Shown one piece after another: positions 41,596-48,942 of a stretch of 64,000 bases of DNA (its first letter is position 1; the number at the start of each line of letters is the position of its first letter). The translations under genes were made by a program, and so were the position numbers. The stretch spans positions 744,001 to 808,000 of the forward strand of contig CAWCYG010000004.1 in NCBI GenBank assembly GCA_963799815.1. The letters run 5' to 3'. The notes beneath the pieces were generated by a model. The model was not told the origin of the DNA. It worked only from the letters and a program-made list of their open reading frames with translations, and ran no database searches. The DNA is from JBDTSW01 sp963799815 (GTDB taxonomy: Bacteria; Actinomycetota; Thermoleophilia; Solirubrobacterales; 70-9).

Positions 41596-41601
41596 AGTAT
41601 C
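41596..41601 (-). promoter_or_regulatory. GATACT -10 box, paralogue 1
   Basis: GATACT ends 9 nt before ATG 41586, again with GCG flanks. It lies just past the stop codon of the small protein gene upstream. Confidence 0.45.
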
Positions 41602-41607
41602 TCGCGC

Positions 41608-41778
41608 CTAGCCGCGCTTCTTCGGGCTGATCCACTTCCCGATGCTGGCCTCGGCGGTGCCGGGCTCCCCCTGATCGCGCAGGAGCTCGGGCTCGAAGCC
41701 CTCGGCGAGTTGGAGCCGCCGCTCCTCGGGATCGTCGGAGAGCCACTCGATCACGCCGCTCTGCTCGTCCACGGGCAC
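41608..41778 (-). CDS. 56-residue protein downstream of the Rrf2 regulator
   Basis: A 57-codon frame starting GTG 41778, 6 nt after the Rrf2 stop, encodes a 56-residue acidic/basic peptide: MPVDEQSGVIEWLSDDPEER, then RLQLAEGFEPELLRDQGEPG and TAEASIGKWISPKKRG. It contains no cysteine, signal peptide or membrane segment. Codon use is typical of the host (third positions almost all G or C) and the composition is natural, which supports real coding. Nothing similar was recognised. Its tight position suggests co-transcription with, and perhaps regulation by, the Rrf2 protein. Confidence 0.6.
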   Translation of the reverse strand: MPVDEQSGVIEWLSDDPEERRLQLAEGFEPELLRDQGEPGTAEASIGKWISPKKRG

Positions 41779-41784
41779 CTAGAG

Positions 41785-42183
41785 CTAGATGTGGTACATC
41801 CCCGAGCCGGCGCTCTCGGCCTCGCGCCGGGCGATCTCGGCGATGGTCGTCGAGCGGAAGACGTCGCGCAGGGACTCGACGCCCTCCGCCCAGATGCCCC
41901 CGGCCTCGGCGGCCTCGTCGCCGAGCTTGCCGTCCAGTGATTGGACGACCTCGAGGACGGTGATGTCGTCGGGCGAGCGGGCCAGGGTGTAGCCGCCCTT
42001 GACCCCGCGCTGGCTCTGGAGGAGGCCGTCGCGCCGGAGGGTCGAGAAGAGCTGCTCCAGAAACTGGACGGGCATGTCGCGGCGCTCGGCAACCTGAGCG
42101 ATCGGGACGGGCCGGTCGCCGGAGCGCGCGAGCTCGGCCATGGCGACGACGGCGTATCGGGACTTCGACGTGACTGAAATCAC
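41785..42183 (-). CDS. Rrf2-family regulator lacking Fe-S cysteines
   Basis: 132 residues with the Rrf2 winged helix: SKSRYAVVAMAELARSGDRP, VPIAQVAERRDMPVQFLEQLFSTLRRDGLLQSQRGVKGGYTLARSP, then a C-terminal helix ending SGMYHI. The protein has no cysteine at all, so it cannot hold the Fe-S cluster of IscR, NsrR or RsrR types. Cysteine-free members include CymR, which acts with CysK in cysteine control of firmicutes; a cysK-cysE operon lies 6 kb away, so a sulfur role is conceivable but unproven. The start is GTG 42183 with GAGG closely upstream. Confidence 0.88.
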   Translation of the reverse strand: MISVTSKSRYAVVAMAELARSGDRPVPIAQVAERRDMPVQFLEQLFSTLRRDGLLQSQRGVKGGYTLARSPDDITVLEVVQSLDGKLGDEAAEAGGIWAEGVESLRDVFRSTTIAEIARREAESAGSGMYHI

Positions 42184-42346
42184 TACCTCTTTCTACCGCA
42201 GGGGGCCGACCGACGAAAAAAAGAACGCACCTAGCGACGGGGTGGGGCCGCGCGTGAGCTGGTGGGGCTAGGATGGTCGCGTCGGCCGGGAGGGACCGGT
42301 CGGCGCTTTCCGGGGCCCTGCGTTTCCCGGGTCTGGGGCAGATGAG

Positions 42347-42967
42347 ATGAGCGATTCGCGACGCTGCTTGGTTGTCGATGGCCACCCGCTGGTTCGACTC
42401 GGCGTGCGCCGGCTGCTCGACGATCGCTTCGAGGTTGAGGAGGCGGCGAGCGGGGACGACGCGCTCGAGATGCTGACCGACCTGGGCGAGTTCGACGTCG
42501 CCATAGTGGACCTGGGGCGTGGTGCACACGACGGGGCCGAGAAGTCAGGAACCGCAGTCGTCCGCGCGCTGCGCCAGGCAAGCCCCGGCATCGGCATCGT
42601 CGCCCACGGCTCACGGGCCGAGCGTCACTCCGCCAATGAAGCGCTGAAAGCCGGTGCTTCGGCCTACGTGGCGAAGAGCTCGCCCGCCGAGGCGCTCAAT
42701 CGTGCGGTCGACGCGGCGGCGGACGCCGAGACGTACGTCGATCCTGCCGCACACGGCCGCCGGGGCGCCCGGCCTGCGGTCACCCGCCGCCAGCGCCAGA
42801 TCCTGCAGCTGATCGCCGACGGACACTCGACATCCACCGCCGCCGAGCGACTCGGGCTGAGCGCGGAGACGGTCCGGACACATACCAAGGCCGCCCTGGC
42901 CCGCCTCGAGGCCCGCGACCGCGCCCACGCCGTCGCGATCAGCCTTCGCTCCTCACTGATCGACTGA
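42347..42967 (+). CDS. Response regulator, REC-LuxR (NarL type)
   Basis: 206 residues. The receiver domain (1-120) has acidic residue Asp11 in VVDGHPLV, phospho-acceptor Asp55 in VAIVDLGRG and the conserved Lys in AYVAKSSPAEAL. The LuxR helix-turn-helix spans about 145-205 (VTRRQRQILQLIADGHSTSTAAERLGLSAETVRTHTKAALARL). No histidine kinase is adjacent; the only one in the window is 5 kb away and pairs with an OmpR-type regulator, so this may be an orphan. The ATG follows GATGAG. It converges with the HDOD-LuxR gene, with 6 nt between. Confidence 0.9.
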   Translation: MSDSRRCLVVDGHPLVRLGVRRLLDDRFEVEEAASGDDALEMLTDLGEFDVAIVDLGRGAHDGAEKSGTAVVRALRQASPGIGIVAHGSRAERHSANEALKAGASAYVAKSSPAEALNRAVDAAADAETYVDPAAHGRRGARPAVTRRQRQILQLIADGHSTSTAAERLGLSAETVRTHTKAALARLEARDRAHAVAISLRSSLID

Positions 42968-42973
42968 GCGGGC

Positions 42974-44038
42974 CTATAGCCAGCCACGGTCGCGTGCGAT
43001 CAGGACCGCCTGGGCGCGGTCGACCGCGCCGATCTTGCGGTAGACGTTGTGCAAGTGCGTGCGGATCGTGCTGACCGAGAGTCCCAGCTCCTGCGCGATC
43101 TGTTTGTAGACCTTGCCCTCAGCAAGGCCGCGGAGGGACTCGAGCTCGCGCGTCGAGAGCGGACACGACACGGACGACCGAGGACGCGATGTTCCGGCGT
43201 GGGGGAACTCGTAGAGAAGGGAGCGCAGCTCGTCGGGGCCCAGGTCCACGCGCTGGGCACCCTCCAGCAGGACCGGAACCGGCACCGGGTCGCCCTCCGC
43301 GTGGTGGACGATCGCGTCGGCCAGCCCGATCACGGCGGCGTGACCCTCTGCGTCGGAAGAGTGATGTCGCTCGATCGCCGCGGCGATGCCAGGCCGCAGG
43401 CCCCAGCGGCGAACGAGGACGGCGCCGACGAGCGCGTGGTCGATGCCAAGCTCGCGCCTCTCCATGCGCAACCGTTCCTCCGGGTGCTCGGACCGAAGCG
43501 CACGCCCGTGATCCTCGCCATGCAGATGCGCCAGCACCAGCTTGCCGATGTCGTGCAACAACGCCGCGACCGCGAGCTCGTCGCGCTGTCCGATCCCCGC
43601 TGCTCCGGCGACCCGATCGGAGGCGTGGCGAACCGCGAGCGCGTGCCGGCGAAAGCGCTCGTAGGAGACCGGGGATGCCCCCGACTCGAGGGAATCGTAG
43701 GTATCGAGCGTGCCCGCCAGCACCCGAAGCCCCGCCAGGCTGAGCGTGTCGACCGCCTCCTGGATCCCCCCGATGCGGGCGGGTGGCCCGTCGCCGTTGT
43801 TCGCCTCGCGCATGACTGCGATCGCAACCGCCGCGTCGGACTCAACCGTCTCAGCGAGCTCGGCCGCCGACATCGTGTCGCTCTCGGTCAGCCGCAGCAG
43901 ACGCCGGCGCGACTCGGCAAGCACCGGAAGCCGCGTGACGGCCTCGAACGCTTCGGCAAGGCGAGCGCCGCCCGCCCCCTGCGCCGAGGGGGCCCCCTGG
44001 GGCGCTGTTTGATCGCTGTTGGCCACGGGTTTGCTCAT
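42974..44038 (-). CDS. HDOD domain fused to a LuxR DNA-binding domain
   Basis: 354 residues. Residues about 30-235 form an HDOD domain: LPVLAESRRRLLRLTESD, MSAAELAETVESDAAVAIAVMREANNG, RVAGAAGIGQRDELAVAALLHDIGKLVLAHLHG and IERHHSSDAEGHAAVIGLADAIVHH. Several HD-type histidines are kept, including HDIGK. Residues about 290-354 form a LuxR helix-turn-helix (LSTRELESLRGLAEGKVYKQIAQELGLSVSTIRTHLHNVYRKIGA). HDOD domains usually signal without nucleotide hydrolysis; fusion to a DNA-binding domain makes it a one-component transcription factor. ATG 44038 (MSKPVANSD) is preferred over the longer frame. Confidence 0.82.
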   Translation of the reverse strand: MSKPVANSDQTAPQGAPSAQGAGGARLAEAFEAVTRLPVLAESRRRLLRLTESDTMSAAELAETVESDAAVAIAVMREANNGDGPPARIGGIQEAVDTLSLAGLRVLAGTLDTYDSLESGASPVSYERFRRHALAVRHASDRVAGAAGIGQRDELAVAALLHDIGKLVLAHLHGEDHGRALRSEHPEERLRMERRELGIDHALVGAVLVRRWGLRPGIAAAIERHHSSDAEGHAAVIGLADAIVHHAEGDPVPVPVLLEGAQRVDLGPDELRSLLYEFPHAGTSRPRSSVSCPLSTRELESLRGLAEGKVYKQIAQELGLSVSTIRTHLHNVYRKIGAVDRAQAVLIARDRGWL

Positions 44039-44144
44039 CGTCGATGGGTCTCGAGAATCCGGAGGCGCCCGCGCAGAAGTGCTCGCGTGGGTACCTCCAG
44101 GCACTACATCGGCATGCGGACGCAGTCCATTTAGCCCCGGGTCG

Positions 44145-44158
44145 GGGGCTCCGGCCCC
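44145..44158 (-). terminator. Weak hairpin after gltX
   Basis: GGGGC-TCCG-GCCCC is a 5-bp stem 9 nt after the gltX stop on the minus strand, with further partial pairing in the flanks. It is a possible terminator between gltX and the HDOD-LuxR gene, but the stem is short and has no T-run. Confidence 0.3.
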
Positions 44159-44166
44159 GGCCTGCG

Positions 44167-45558
44167 CTAGGCCAGCCGACTCAGCGCCAGGTCGATCCGC
44201 CCCAGCGCCGCGTCACGTCCAAGCGCAGCCACGGTCTCGAAGATCCCGGGGGAGACGGTCGACCCGGTCAGCGCGACCCGGATCGGCTGGTAGAGCGCCC
44301 TGGGCTTGACGCCGGCCTCCTCGGCTATCGCGGTGAGGGCACGCTCGATCGCCTCCACGTCAAACGGCTCGAGGTCGGCCAGCGAGGCCCGCGCGGCCGC
44401 GAGGAGCGGTGCGGCGTCCGGGGTCATTACCTTCGCCCACGCCCGCTCGTCGACGACGGGCTCACTGAAGAGAAAGCCGATCAGGCTCCACACCTCCGCG
44501 AGCGTCTGGGCCTTGTCCCGCACGATCTCGCAGGCCATCTGGCGGCGATCAGCGGAGGCGGCGGCGAAGGCGCGGGCTGCAGGTGGATCAAACCGCTCGA
44601 GATGGGCGGCGAGGCGCCCCACGTAGTCACGCACCGGCAGCTCACGCATGAAGCGGCCGTTCATCCAGCGCAGCTTGCGCTCGTCGAAGATCGCCGAGGC
44701 CTTCCCCACGCGCTCGATCTCGAAGCGCTCGACGAGCTCCTCCGTCGACATGAGCGTCGTGTCATCGACGGTACCCCAGCCCAGGAGCGCGAGGTAGTTG
44801 CGGACCGCCGGCGGTAGGTATCCGCCGGCGCGGAGCTCCTCCACGGAGGCCGCGCCGTGACGCTTTGAGAGCTTCTTTCCGTCAGGGCCGTGGAGCAACG
44901 GCAGATGGGCGTACCGAGGCGGCGCGATGCCCATTGCGCCCAGAACCAGGAGCTGCTTGGGGGTGTTCGAGAGGTGATCGTCGCCGCGGATGACATCCGT
45001 GATCCCCATGTCGGCATCGTCGACCGCGACCGCGAAGTTGTAGAGGGGGGTGCCATCGCCGCGGGCGATCACCAGGTCGTCCTGCAGGCGGTTCTCGAAT
45101 CGCACCGCCCCGCGGATCAGGTCATGCACGACGGTATCCCCTGTGTCGGGCACCCGGAGGCGGATCGCGGCCCCCGGCTCGTCGCGCTCGGAGCCCCGGT
45201 AGCCGGCGGTGGGCCGCTGGGCCTTGATGGCCCGGACGTCCTCGGGGCTCGACGGATCCGGATAAGCGTGTCCTGCCTCGACCAACTCGGCGATCACGCT
45301 CGCGTGGCGCTCGCGGCGATCAAACTGGCTGAGCGGTCCCTGATCCCAGTCCAGCTCGAGCCATTCCAGCGCATCCAGGATCTGCTCCACGTTCTCCGGC
45401 GTCGAGCGCTCGCGGTCGGTGTCCTCGATTCGAAGCACAAGCGTCCCGGCCTGGCCTCGAGCCACGAGCCAGTTGTAGAGTGCGGTCCGGGCGCCGCCGA
45501 TATGGAGGGCGCCGGTCGGCGAGGGGGCGAAACGGACTCGGAGGGGCTCAGAGGTCAT
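44167..45558 (-). CDS. gltX: Glutamyl-tRNA synthetase
   Basis: 463-residue class I synthetase that charges tRNAGlu and, in organisms with GatCAB, also tRNAGln. The HIGH region is FAPSPTGALHIGGARTALYN (near residue 10), and the KMSKS-type motif is DGKKLSKRHGAASVEEL (near 240). RIEDTDRERSTPENVEQIL and DDHLSNTPKQLLVLGAMG are also typical. The C-terminal anticodon-binding helices are complete. Start ATG 45558 (MTSEPLRVRFAP) shares two bases with the divergent nfo start. With gatCAB present, it is probably non-discriminating. Confidence 0.95.
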   Translation of the reverse strand: MTSEPLRVRFAPSPTGALHIGGARTALYNWLVARGQAGTLVLRIEDTDRERSTPENVEQILDALEWLELDWDQGPLSQFDRRERHASVIAELVEAGHAYPDPSSPEDVRAIKAQRPTAGYRGSERDEPGAAIRLRVPDTGDTVVHDLIRGAVRFENRLQDDLVIARGDGTPLYNFAVAVDDADMGITDVIRGDDHLSNTPKQLLVLGAMGIAPPRYAHLPLLHGPDGKKLSKRHGAASVEELRAGGYLPPAVRNYLALLGWGTVDDTTLMSTEELVERFEIERVGKASAIFDERKLRWMNGRFMRELPVRDYVGRLAAHLERFDPPAARAFAAASADRRQMACEIVRDKAQTLAEVWSLIGFLFSEPVVDERAWAKVMTPDAAPLLAAARASLADLEPFDVEAIERALTAIAEEAGVKPRALYQPIRVALTGSTVSPGIFETVAALGRDAALGRIDLALSRLA

Positions 45559-46441
45559 GCTGATCGGCGGCCATGTTTCCACAGCGGGGGGATTGCCCAA
45601 CGCCGTCCGGCGAGGGGTCGAGACCGGTTCTCGTGCAATTCAGATCTTCCACCAGAGTCCGCGGGCCTGGCGGCCCACCGCCTACACGGATGAGGACTTC
45701 GCGGCGTTTCGGGAAGCGATGGACGCATCGCCGCTGAAGGCGGTGGTCGTGCACGCGATCTATCTGATCAACTGCGCCTCGAAGGAGCGGGAGGTTCGCT
45801 CGAAGTCCTTGACGTCTCTGCGCCACGCACTGCGCGTGGGCGACGGGATCGGCGCGGCGGGCGTTGTGCTCCACGCTGGAGCACGGAAGGGCGAGCCGCA
45901 CGGACCATCCGTGAAGCGTGCCGGCAAGGCGATCGCCGAAGCGCTCTCAGACAGCGAGGCTGTGCCGCTGCTCTTGGAGAACACCGCAGGAACTCAGGGG
46001 CCACTCGGTCGCAACATCGACGAGCTGGCGGAGCTGATCGAGGCCGCCGGCGGGGGTGAGCGTCTGGGGGCTTGCCTCGACTGCTGTCATCTGCTGGCCG
46101 CAGGCTTCGAGATCCGCACCGAGGACACTTTGGGCGAGGTCGTGGACGAGTTCGACGGAACGGTTGGACTCGACCGGCTCCGCTGCGTGCACGTGAACGA
46201 TTCGAAAGTGCCCCTCGGAGCGAACCGAGACCACCATGCGAACCTGGGCGAGGGCGAGCTCGGGACGCGCGGGATCGCCGTGTTCCTGTCGGAGCCTCGC
46301 TTCGAGGGCATGCCGGCACTGCTCGAGGTACCAGGGCCTGATGGCCACGGACCGGACCGCGCCGAGATCGACCTGGCCAAGCGGCTTAGAAGGAACGGAC
46401 GCGCCGCCCGAAGGCGGCGGTCCACACCCCCCAAGCGCTAG
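45557..46441 (+). CDS. nfo: Deoxyribonuclease IV (AP endonuclease)
   Basis: 294 residues of the Nfo TIM-barrel family that cuts 5' to abasic sites using three zinc ions. Metal ligands sit in VVHAIYLINCAS, VVLHAGARKGE, LLLENTAG, ACLDCCHLLAAG, HVNDSKVPLGANRDHHANLGEG and LEVPGPDGHG. Two family motifs vary: LDTCHAFAAG is LDCCHLLAAG here and LETPG is LEVPG, both tolerated changes. The basic tail (RRNGRAARRRRSTPPKR) is longer than usual. The ATG at 45557 overlaps the gltX start by two bases on the other strand (CATG). Confidence 0.93.
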   Translation: MLIGGHVSTAGGLPNAVRRGVETGSRAIQIFHQSPRAWRPTAYTDEDFAAFREAMDASPLKAVVVHAIYLINCASKEREVRSKSLTSLRHALRVGDGIGAAGVVLHAGARKGEPHGPSVKRAGKAIAEALSDSEAVPLLLENTAGTQGPLGRNIDELAELIEAAGGGERLGACLDCCHLLAAGFEIRTEDTLGEVVDEFDGTVGLDRLRCVHVNDSKVPLGANRDHHANLGEGELGTRGIAVFLSEPRFEGMPALLEVPGPDGHGPDRAEIDLAKRLRRNGRAARRRRSTPPKR

Positions 46442-46464
46442 CTAAACCTAGCTAAGCCTGGTCT

Positions 46465-46791
46465 TTATGACCCGGATTCGCGGGCAACGGCGCGCTGCAG
46501 TGCGAGCCCAACTCCGGTGACTGCGAGGGCAACTGCGGCCATCGCGATCACGTCGAAGCCGGTGAACGGCAGCGGTCCAACATTGCCGCCAAGGCCAGCG
46601 CTGTCCGCGGACGGACCCGCTGGATCGCCGGGGTCGCTCGAGCCTCCGCCCGAGTTGACCTGCGAACCGAGGTTCTGGTCGGTGCCGCCGTACTGCTTGT
46701 CAGCCGGGGTCTCAGCCATCGAAAAGGCCGGGAACGCCAGCATCGCAATCAGCATTGCGGCCGCGACTAGTGTTTGTATTGACTTGATCAT
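46465..46791 (-). CDS. Small cell-wall protein with LPFTG sorting signal
   Basis: 108 residues. A signal peptide (IKSIQTLVAAAMLIAMLAFPAFSMA) is followed by a short Gly/Ser/Asp/Pro-rich mature part (QVNSGGGSSDPGDPAGPSADS). The sorting signal is LPFTG, then a hydrophobic helix (FDVIAMAAVALAVTGVGLAL) and a positive tail (RAVARES). After signal cleavage and sortase transfer, only about 65 residues would stay attached to the wall. No sortase gene is in the window. I chose ATG 46791; the longer frame would place extra residues before the signal. It is divergent from the acidic membrane protein. Confidence 0.8.
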   Translation of the reverse strand: MIKSIQTLVAAAMLIAMLAFPAFSMAETPADKQYGGTDQNLGSQVNSGGGSSDPGDPAGPSADSAGLGGNVGPLPFTGFDVIAMAAVALAVTGVGLALQRAVARESGS

Positions 46792-46813
46792 GGACCGGAG
46801 TTTGCTCCCTGCC

Positions 46814-46853
46814 TGTGAGAGGGATGTGAGGGGACGATGAGAACTGTTCTCAT
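46814..46853. promoter_or_regulatory. Direct repeats and a 17-bp palindrome between two surface-protein genes
   Basis: Two TGTGAG hexamers at 46814 and 46825 are exactly 11 bp apart, the spacing used by OmpR/PhoB-type regulators. Just after them, ATGAGAAC-T-GTTCTCAT (46837-46853) is a perfect 8-bp inverted repeat around one base. They lie in the 142-bp gap between the divergent LPFTG protein and acidic membrane protein genes, about 650 bp from a histidine kinase/OmpR pair that could bind them. Confidence 0.45.
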
Positions 46854-46933
46854 GCAAGCGTCATCCACTTCTCATGGTCGTGCGAGATGCTTGTCGCCCC
46901 GATGGCGATGCAATCTGATCGGGGCTCCACGAC

Positions 46934-47431
46934 ATGAGCCCTAATCGCAAGCTTGTAATCGCGGCCCAAACTGCGGCAGTGTCCGTGCTCGTAGTGGTCG
47001 TGTATCTGACGCTGCTCGCACCCGAGGGCTCGGGCCCGCTCTCCGGTGTCAACGCGCCCGGCGGTGAGGACAGCCCTGAGATCCAGGCATCGAACAGCCA
47101 GAACGAGCAGGCCGACGAAGGCGACGCCGACGGAGGCGCCGACGGAGGCGCCGACGGCGAAGGCGACGGCGAAGGCGAGGGCGGCGGCGAGGGTCGCCGG
47201 GACGGCGAGCGTCGTCGTTCGGCAGATGACCGCAAGCGGTCGGGGAGCGACGGAGCAACCGCACTGGCTGAAACCAGGGTCACCGGGGTCTCGCCCCGGT
47301 GGGACAAGGATGGATTCGGGGGCCCCAGCGACGACCAGTACGACGACGCGGTGACGGCACTGTTGGAGAAGGTCGGCAGCGACCCGCCAGCCGAGGGCTC
47401 ACCCCCCTCTGGCGCGCCCTTCGGGAACTAA
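46934..47431 (+). CDS. Membrane-anchored acidic repeat protein
   Basis: 165 residues. A short cytosolic end and one membrane segment (LVIAAQTAAVSVLVVVVYLTLL) act as an uncleaved anchor. Outside is a low-complexity Gly/Asp/Glu region (residues about 60-95) built from short repeats such as GDADGGADGGADGEGDGEGE, then a basic patch and TALLEKVGSDPP. The DNA repeats GACGGAGGCGCC twice in tandem, so length may vary between strains. No family recognised. It lies 39 nt upstream of the sensor kinase gene on the same strand, so it may be part of that operon. Confidence 0.7.
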   Translation: MSPNRKLVIAAQTAAVSVLVVVVYLTLLAPEGSGPLSGVNAPGGEDSPEIQASNSQNEQADEGDADGGADGGADGEGDGEGEGGGEGRRDGERRRSADDRKRSGSDGATALAETRVTGVSPRWDKDGFGGPSDDQYDDAVTALLEKVGSDPPAEGSPPSGAPFGN

Positions 47432-47470
47432 CCTCCCCCGGCGCCCGCCCACGGCGATAGATTTCCTTGC

Positions 47471-48940
47471 GTGGCCGCTCTGCTCGGCGATGGATCCGCG
47501 GATGTGGAGCGAAACGCGCCCGCCTCCGGCGAGGAGATCGAGATTCCCCGCCAGCGCTGGTTCGCCGGCATGCGCACCCGCGTGCTGGTCTCGTTTCTGG
47601 TGCTGCTCGCGGTCTCGACTGCCGCTTCGCTGGTGGTCCTGCGCGAGGTCTTGATCTCTCGCATCGACGATGAAGCCGGCGAGTCGCTGGCTGCCGAGAT
47701 CGCTGAGCTGCAGGCGCTTTCGGAGAGCGGCGTCGACCCGGCAACGAATCGGCCCTTCAACGGCCAGCTCTCACGCCTCTTCGATGCCTACCTGCGCGGC
47801 CGCGCCGTCGACAACGACTCCGCCATCGTCGCCTTCATCGGGGATGCGCCATACGCGGAGGTCGCCGCCGACGAGGACCTTCAGCCGCTGATCAGTGCTC
47901 TCGTCGAGGAAGGCGACGTCACGAAGCCCACCAGCGGCAACCTCGACACGTCGCTGGGACACGCGAGATCCGTGGCCGTGCCCGTCATGGCCGGGGCGGA
48001 GCAAGGCTCCCTGGCGATCGGGCAACTGCTCGTTGAGCGGCGCGAGCAAGTCACCAGCGCCGTGCGCCTTGCGGCTGGCGTCTCGATCGTCGTGATGTTG
48101 TTGGCATCGCTGTTCATCTGGCTCGCCGCCGGTCGTGCGATGGCGCCTCTGCAGGCGCTGGCGCGCACGGCAAGGCAGATCTCCGAGACCGATCTATCCA
48201 AGCGCATTCCGGTCAGGGGCGGCGATGAGATCGCGCAGCTGGGACGCACCTTGAACGCGATGCTGGACAGGCTCGAGACCGCGTTCGCCGACCAGCGCGA
48301 GTTCCTGGCCGACGTGAGCCACGAGCTGCGAACCCCCATCACCGTGATCCGAGGGCATATCGAGACCCTCGGCGACGATCCGCGAGAGCGCCGCGAGGCG
48401 GTCGCGGTGATTCAGGACGAGCTCGACCGGATGAACCGGTTCGTGGATGACCTGCTTCTGCTCGTGCGCGCCTCCCGACCGGACTTCCTGCGCCCGGAGC
48501 CGCTCGATCTCGATCTGCTCACCCATGAGGTCTTCGCGAAGTCCAGGTTGCTCGGGGACCGGTCGTGGGTGCTCGAGGGCACGGGAATCGGGCTCGTCGG
48601 GGCCGACGCCCAGCGGCTCACCCAGGGCATCATGAACCTCGCCTCGAACGCGGTGAACCACACCGGCACCGGCGAGCCAATCTGGATCGGCAGCTCGCTG
48701 GTGGGCGGGGAAGCACGCATTTGGGTCCGCGACGAGGGGCCCGGCATCCCCTCCGAGGAGCAACGGCTGATCTTCGAGCGGTTTGCGCGCTCGCAGAGCG
48801 TGCGGGGCGGCGGCGGCGCGGGCCTTGGCCTCGCGATCGTGAAGGCGATCGCGGACGCGCACGGTGGGCGCGTGGAGCTGGATTCCACGCTTGGCAGCGG
48901 TGCCAAGTTCATGATCGTCATCCCAGCGCTGGAGCGATAG
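47471..48940 (+). CDS. Sensor histidine kinase
   Basis: 489 residues. TM1 is at about 34-58, followed by an extracellular sensor of about 130 residues (ALSESGVDPATNRPFNGQLS...) and TM2 at about 197-217. A HAMP domain follows (PLQALARTARQISETDLSKRIPV). The dimer/phosphorylation helix is FLADVSHELRTPITVIRGH with phospho-His near residue 284, and the ATP-binding domain has VRDEGPGIPSEEQRLIFERF and GGGGAGLGLAIVKAI. Signal unknown. The start is GTG 47471. The cognate regulator begins 2 nt after its stop. Confidence 0.92.
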   Translation: MAALLGDGSADVERNAPASGEEIEIPRQRWFAGMRTRVLVSFLVLLAVSTAASLVVLREVLISRIDDEAGESLAAEIAELQALSESGVDPATNRPFNGQLSRLFDAYLRGRAVDNDSAIVAFIGDAPYAEVAADEDLQPLISALVEEGDVTKPTSGNLDTSLGHARSVAVPVMAGAEQGSLAIGQLLVERREQVTSAVRLAAGVSIVVMLLASLFIWLAAGRAMAPLQALARTARQISETDLSKRIPVRGGDEIAQLGRTLNAMLDRLETAFADQREFLADVSHELRTPITVIRGHIETLGDDPRERREAVAVIQDELDRMNRFVDDLLLLVRASRPDFLRPEPLDLDLLTHEVFAKSRLLGDRSWVLEGTGIGLVGADAQRLTQGIMNLASNAVNHTGTGEPIWIGSSLVGGEARIWVRDEGPGIPSEEQRLIFERFARSQSVRGGGGAGLGLAIVKAIADAHGGRVELDSTLGSGAKFMIVIPALER

Positions 48941-48942
48941 GC

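Noticed and set aside
46837..46853. LexA-type SOS box
   Set aside because: The arms GAAC and GTTC are separated by one base, not the four bases of the actinobacterial LexA site.
48565..48942. N-terminal extension of the OmpR-type regulator
   Set aside because: The extension lies inside the kinase gene in another frame; the receiver domain begins exactly at ATG 48943.
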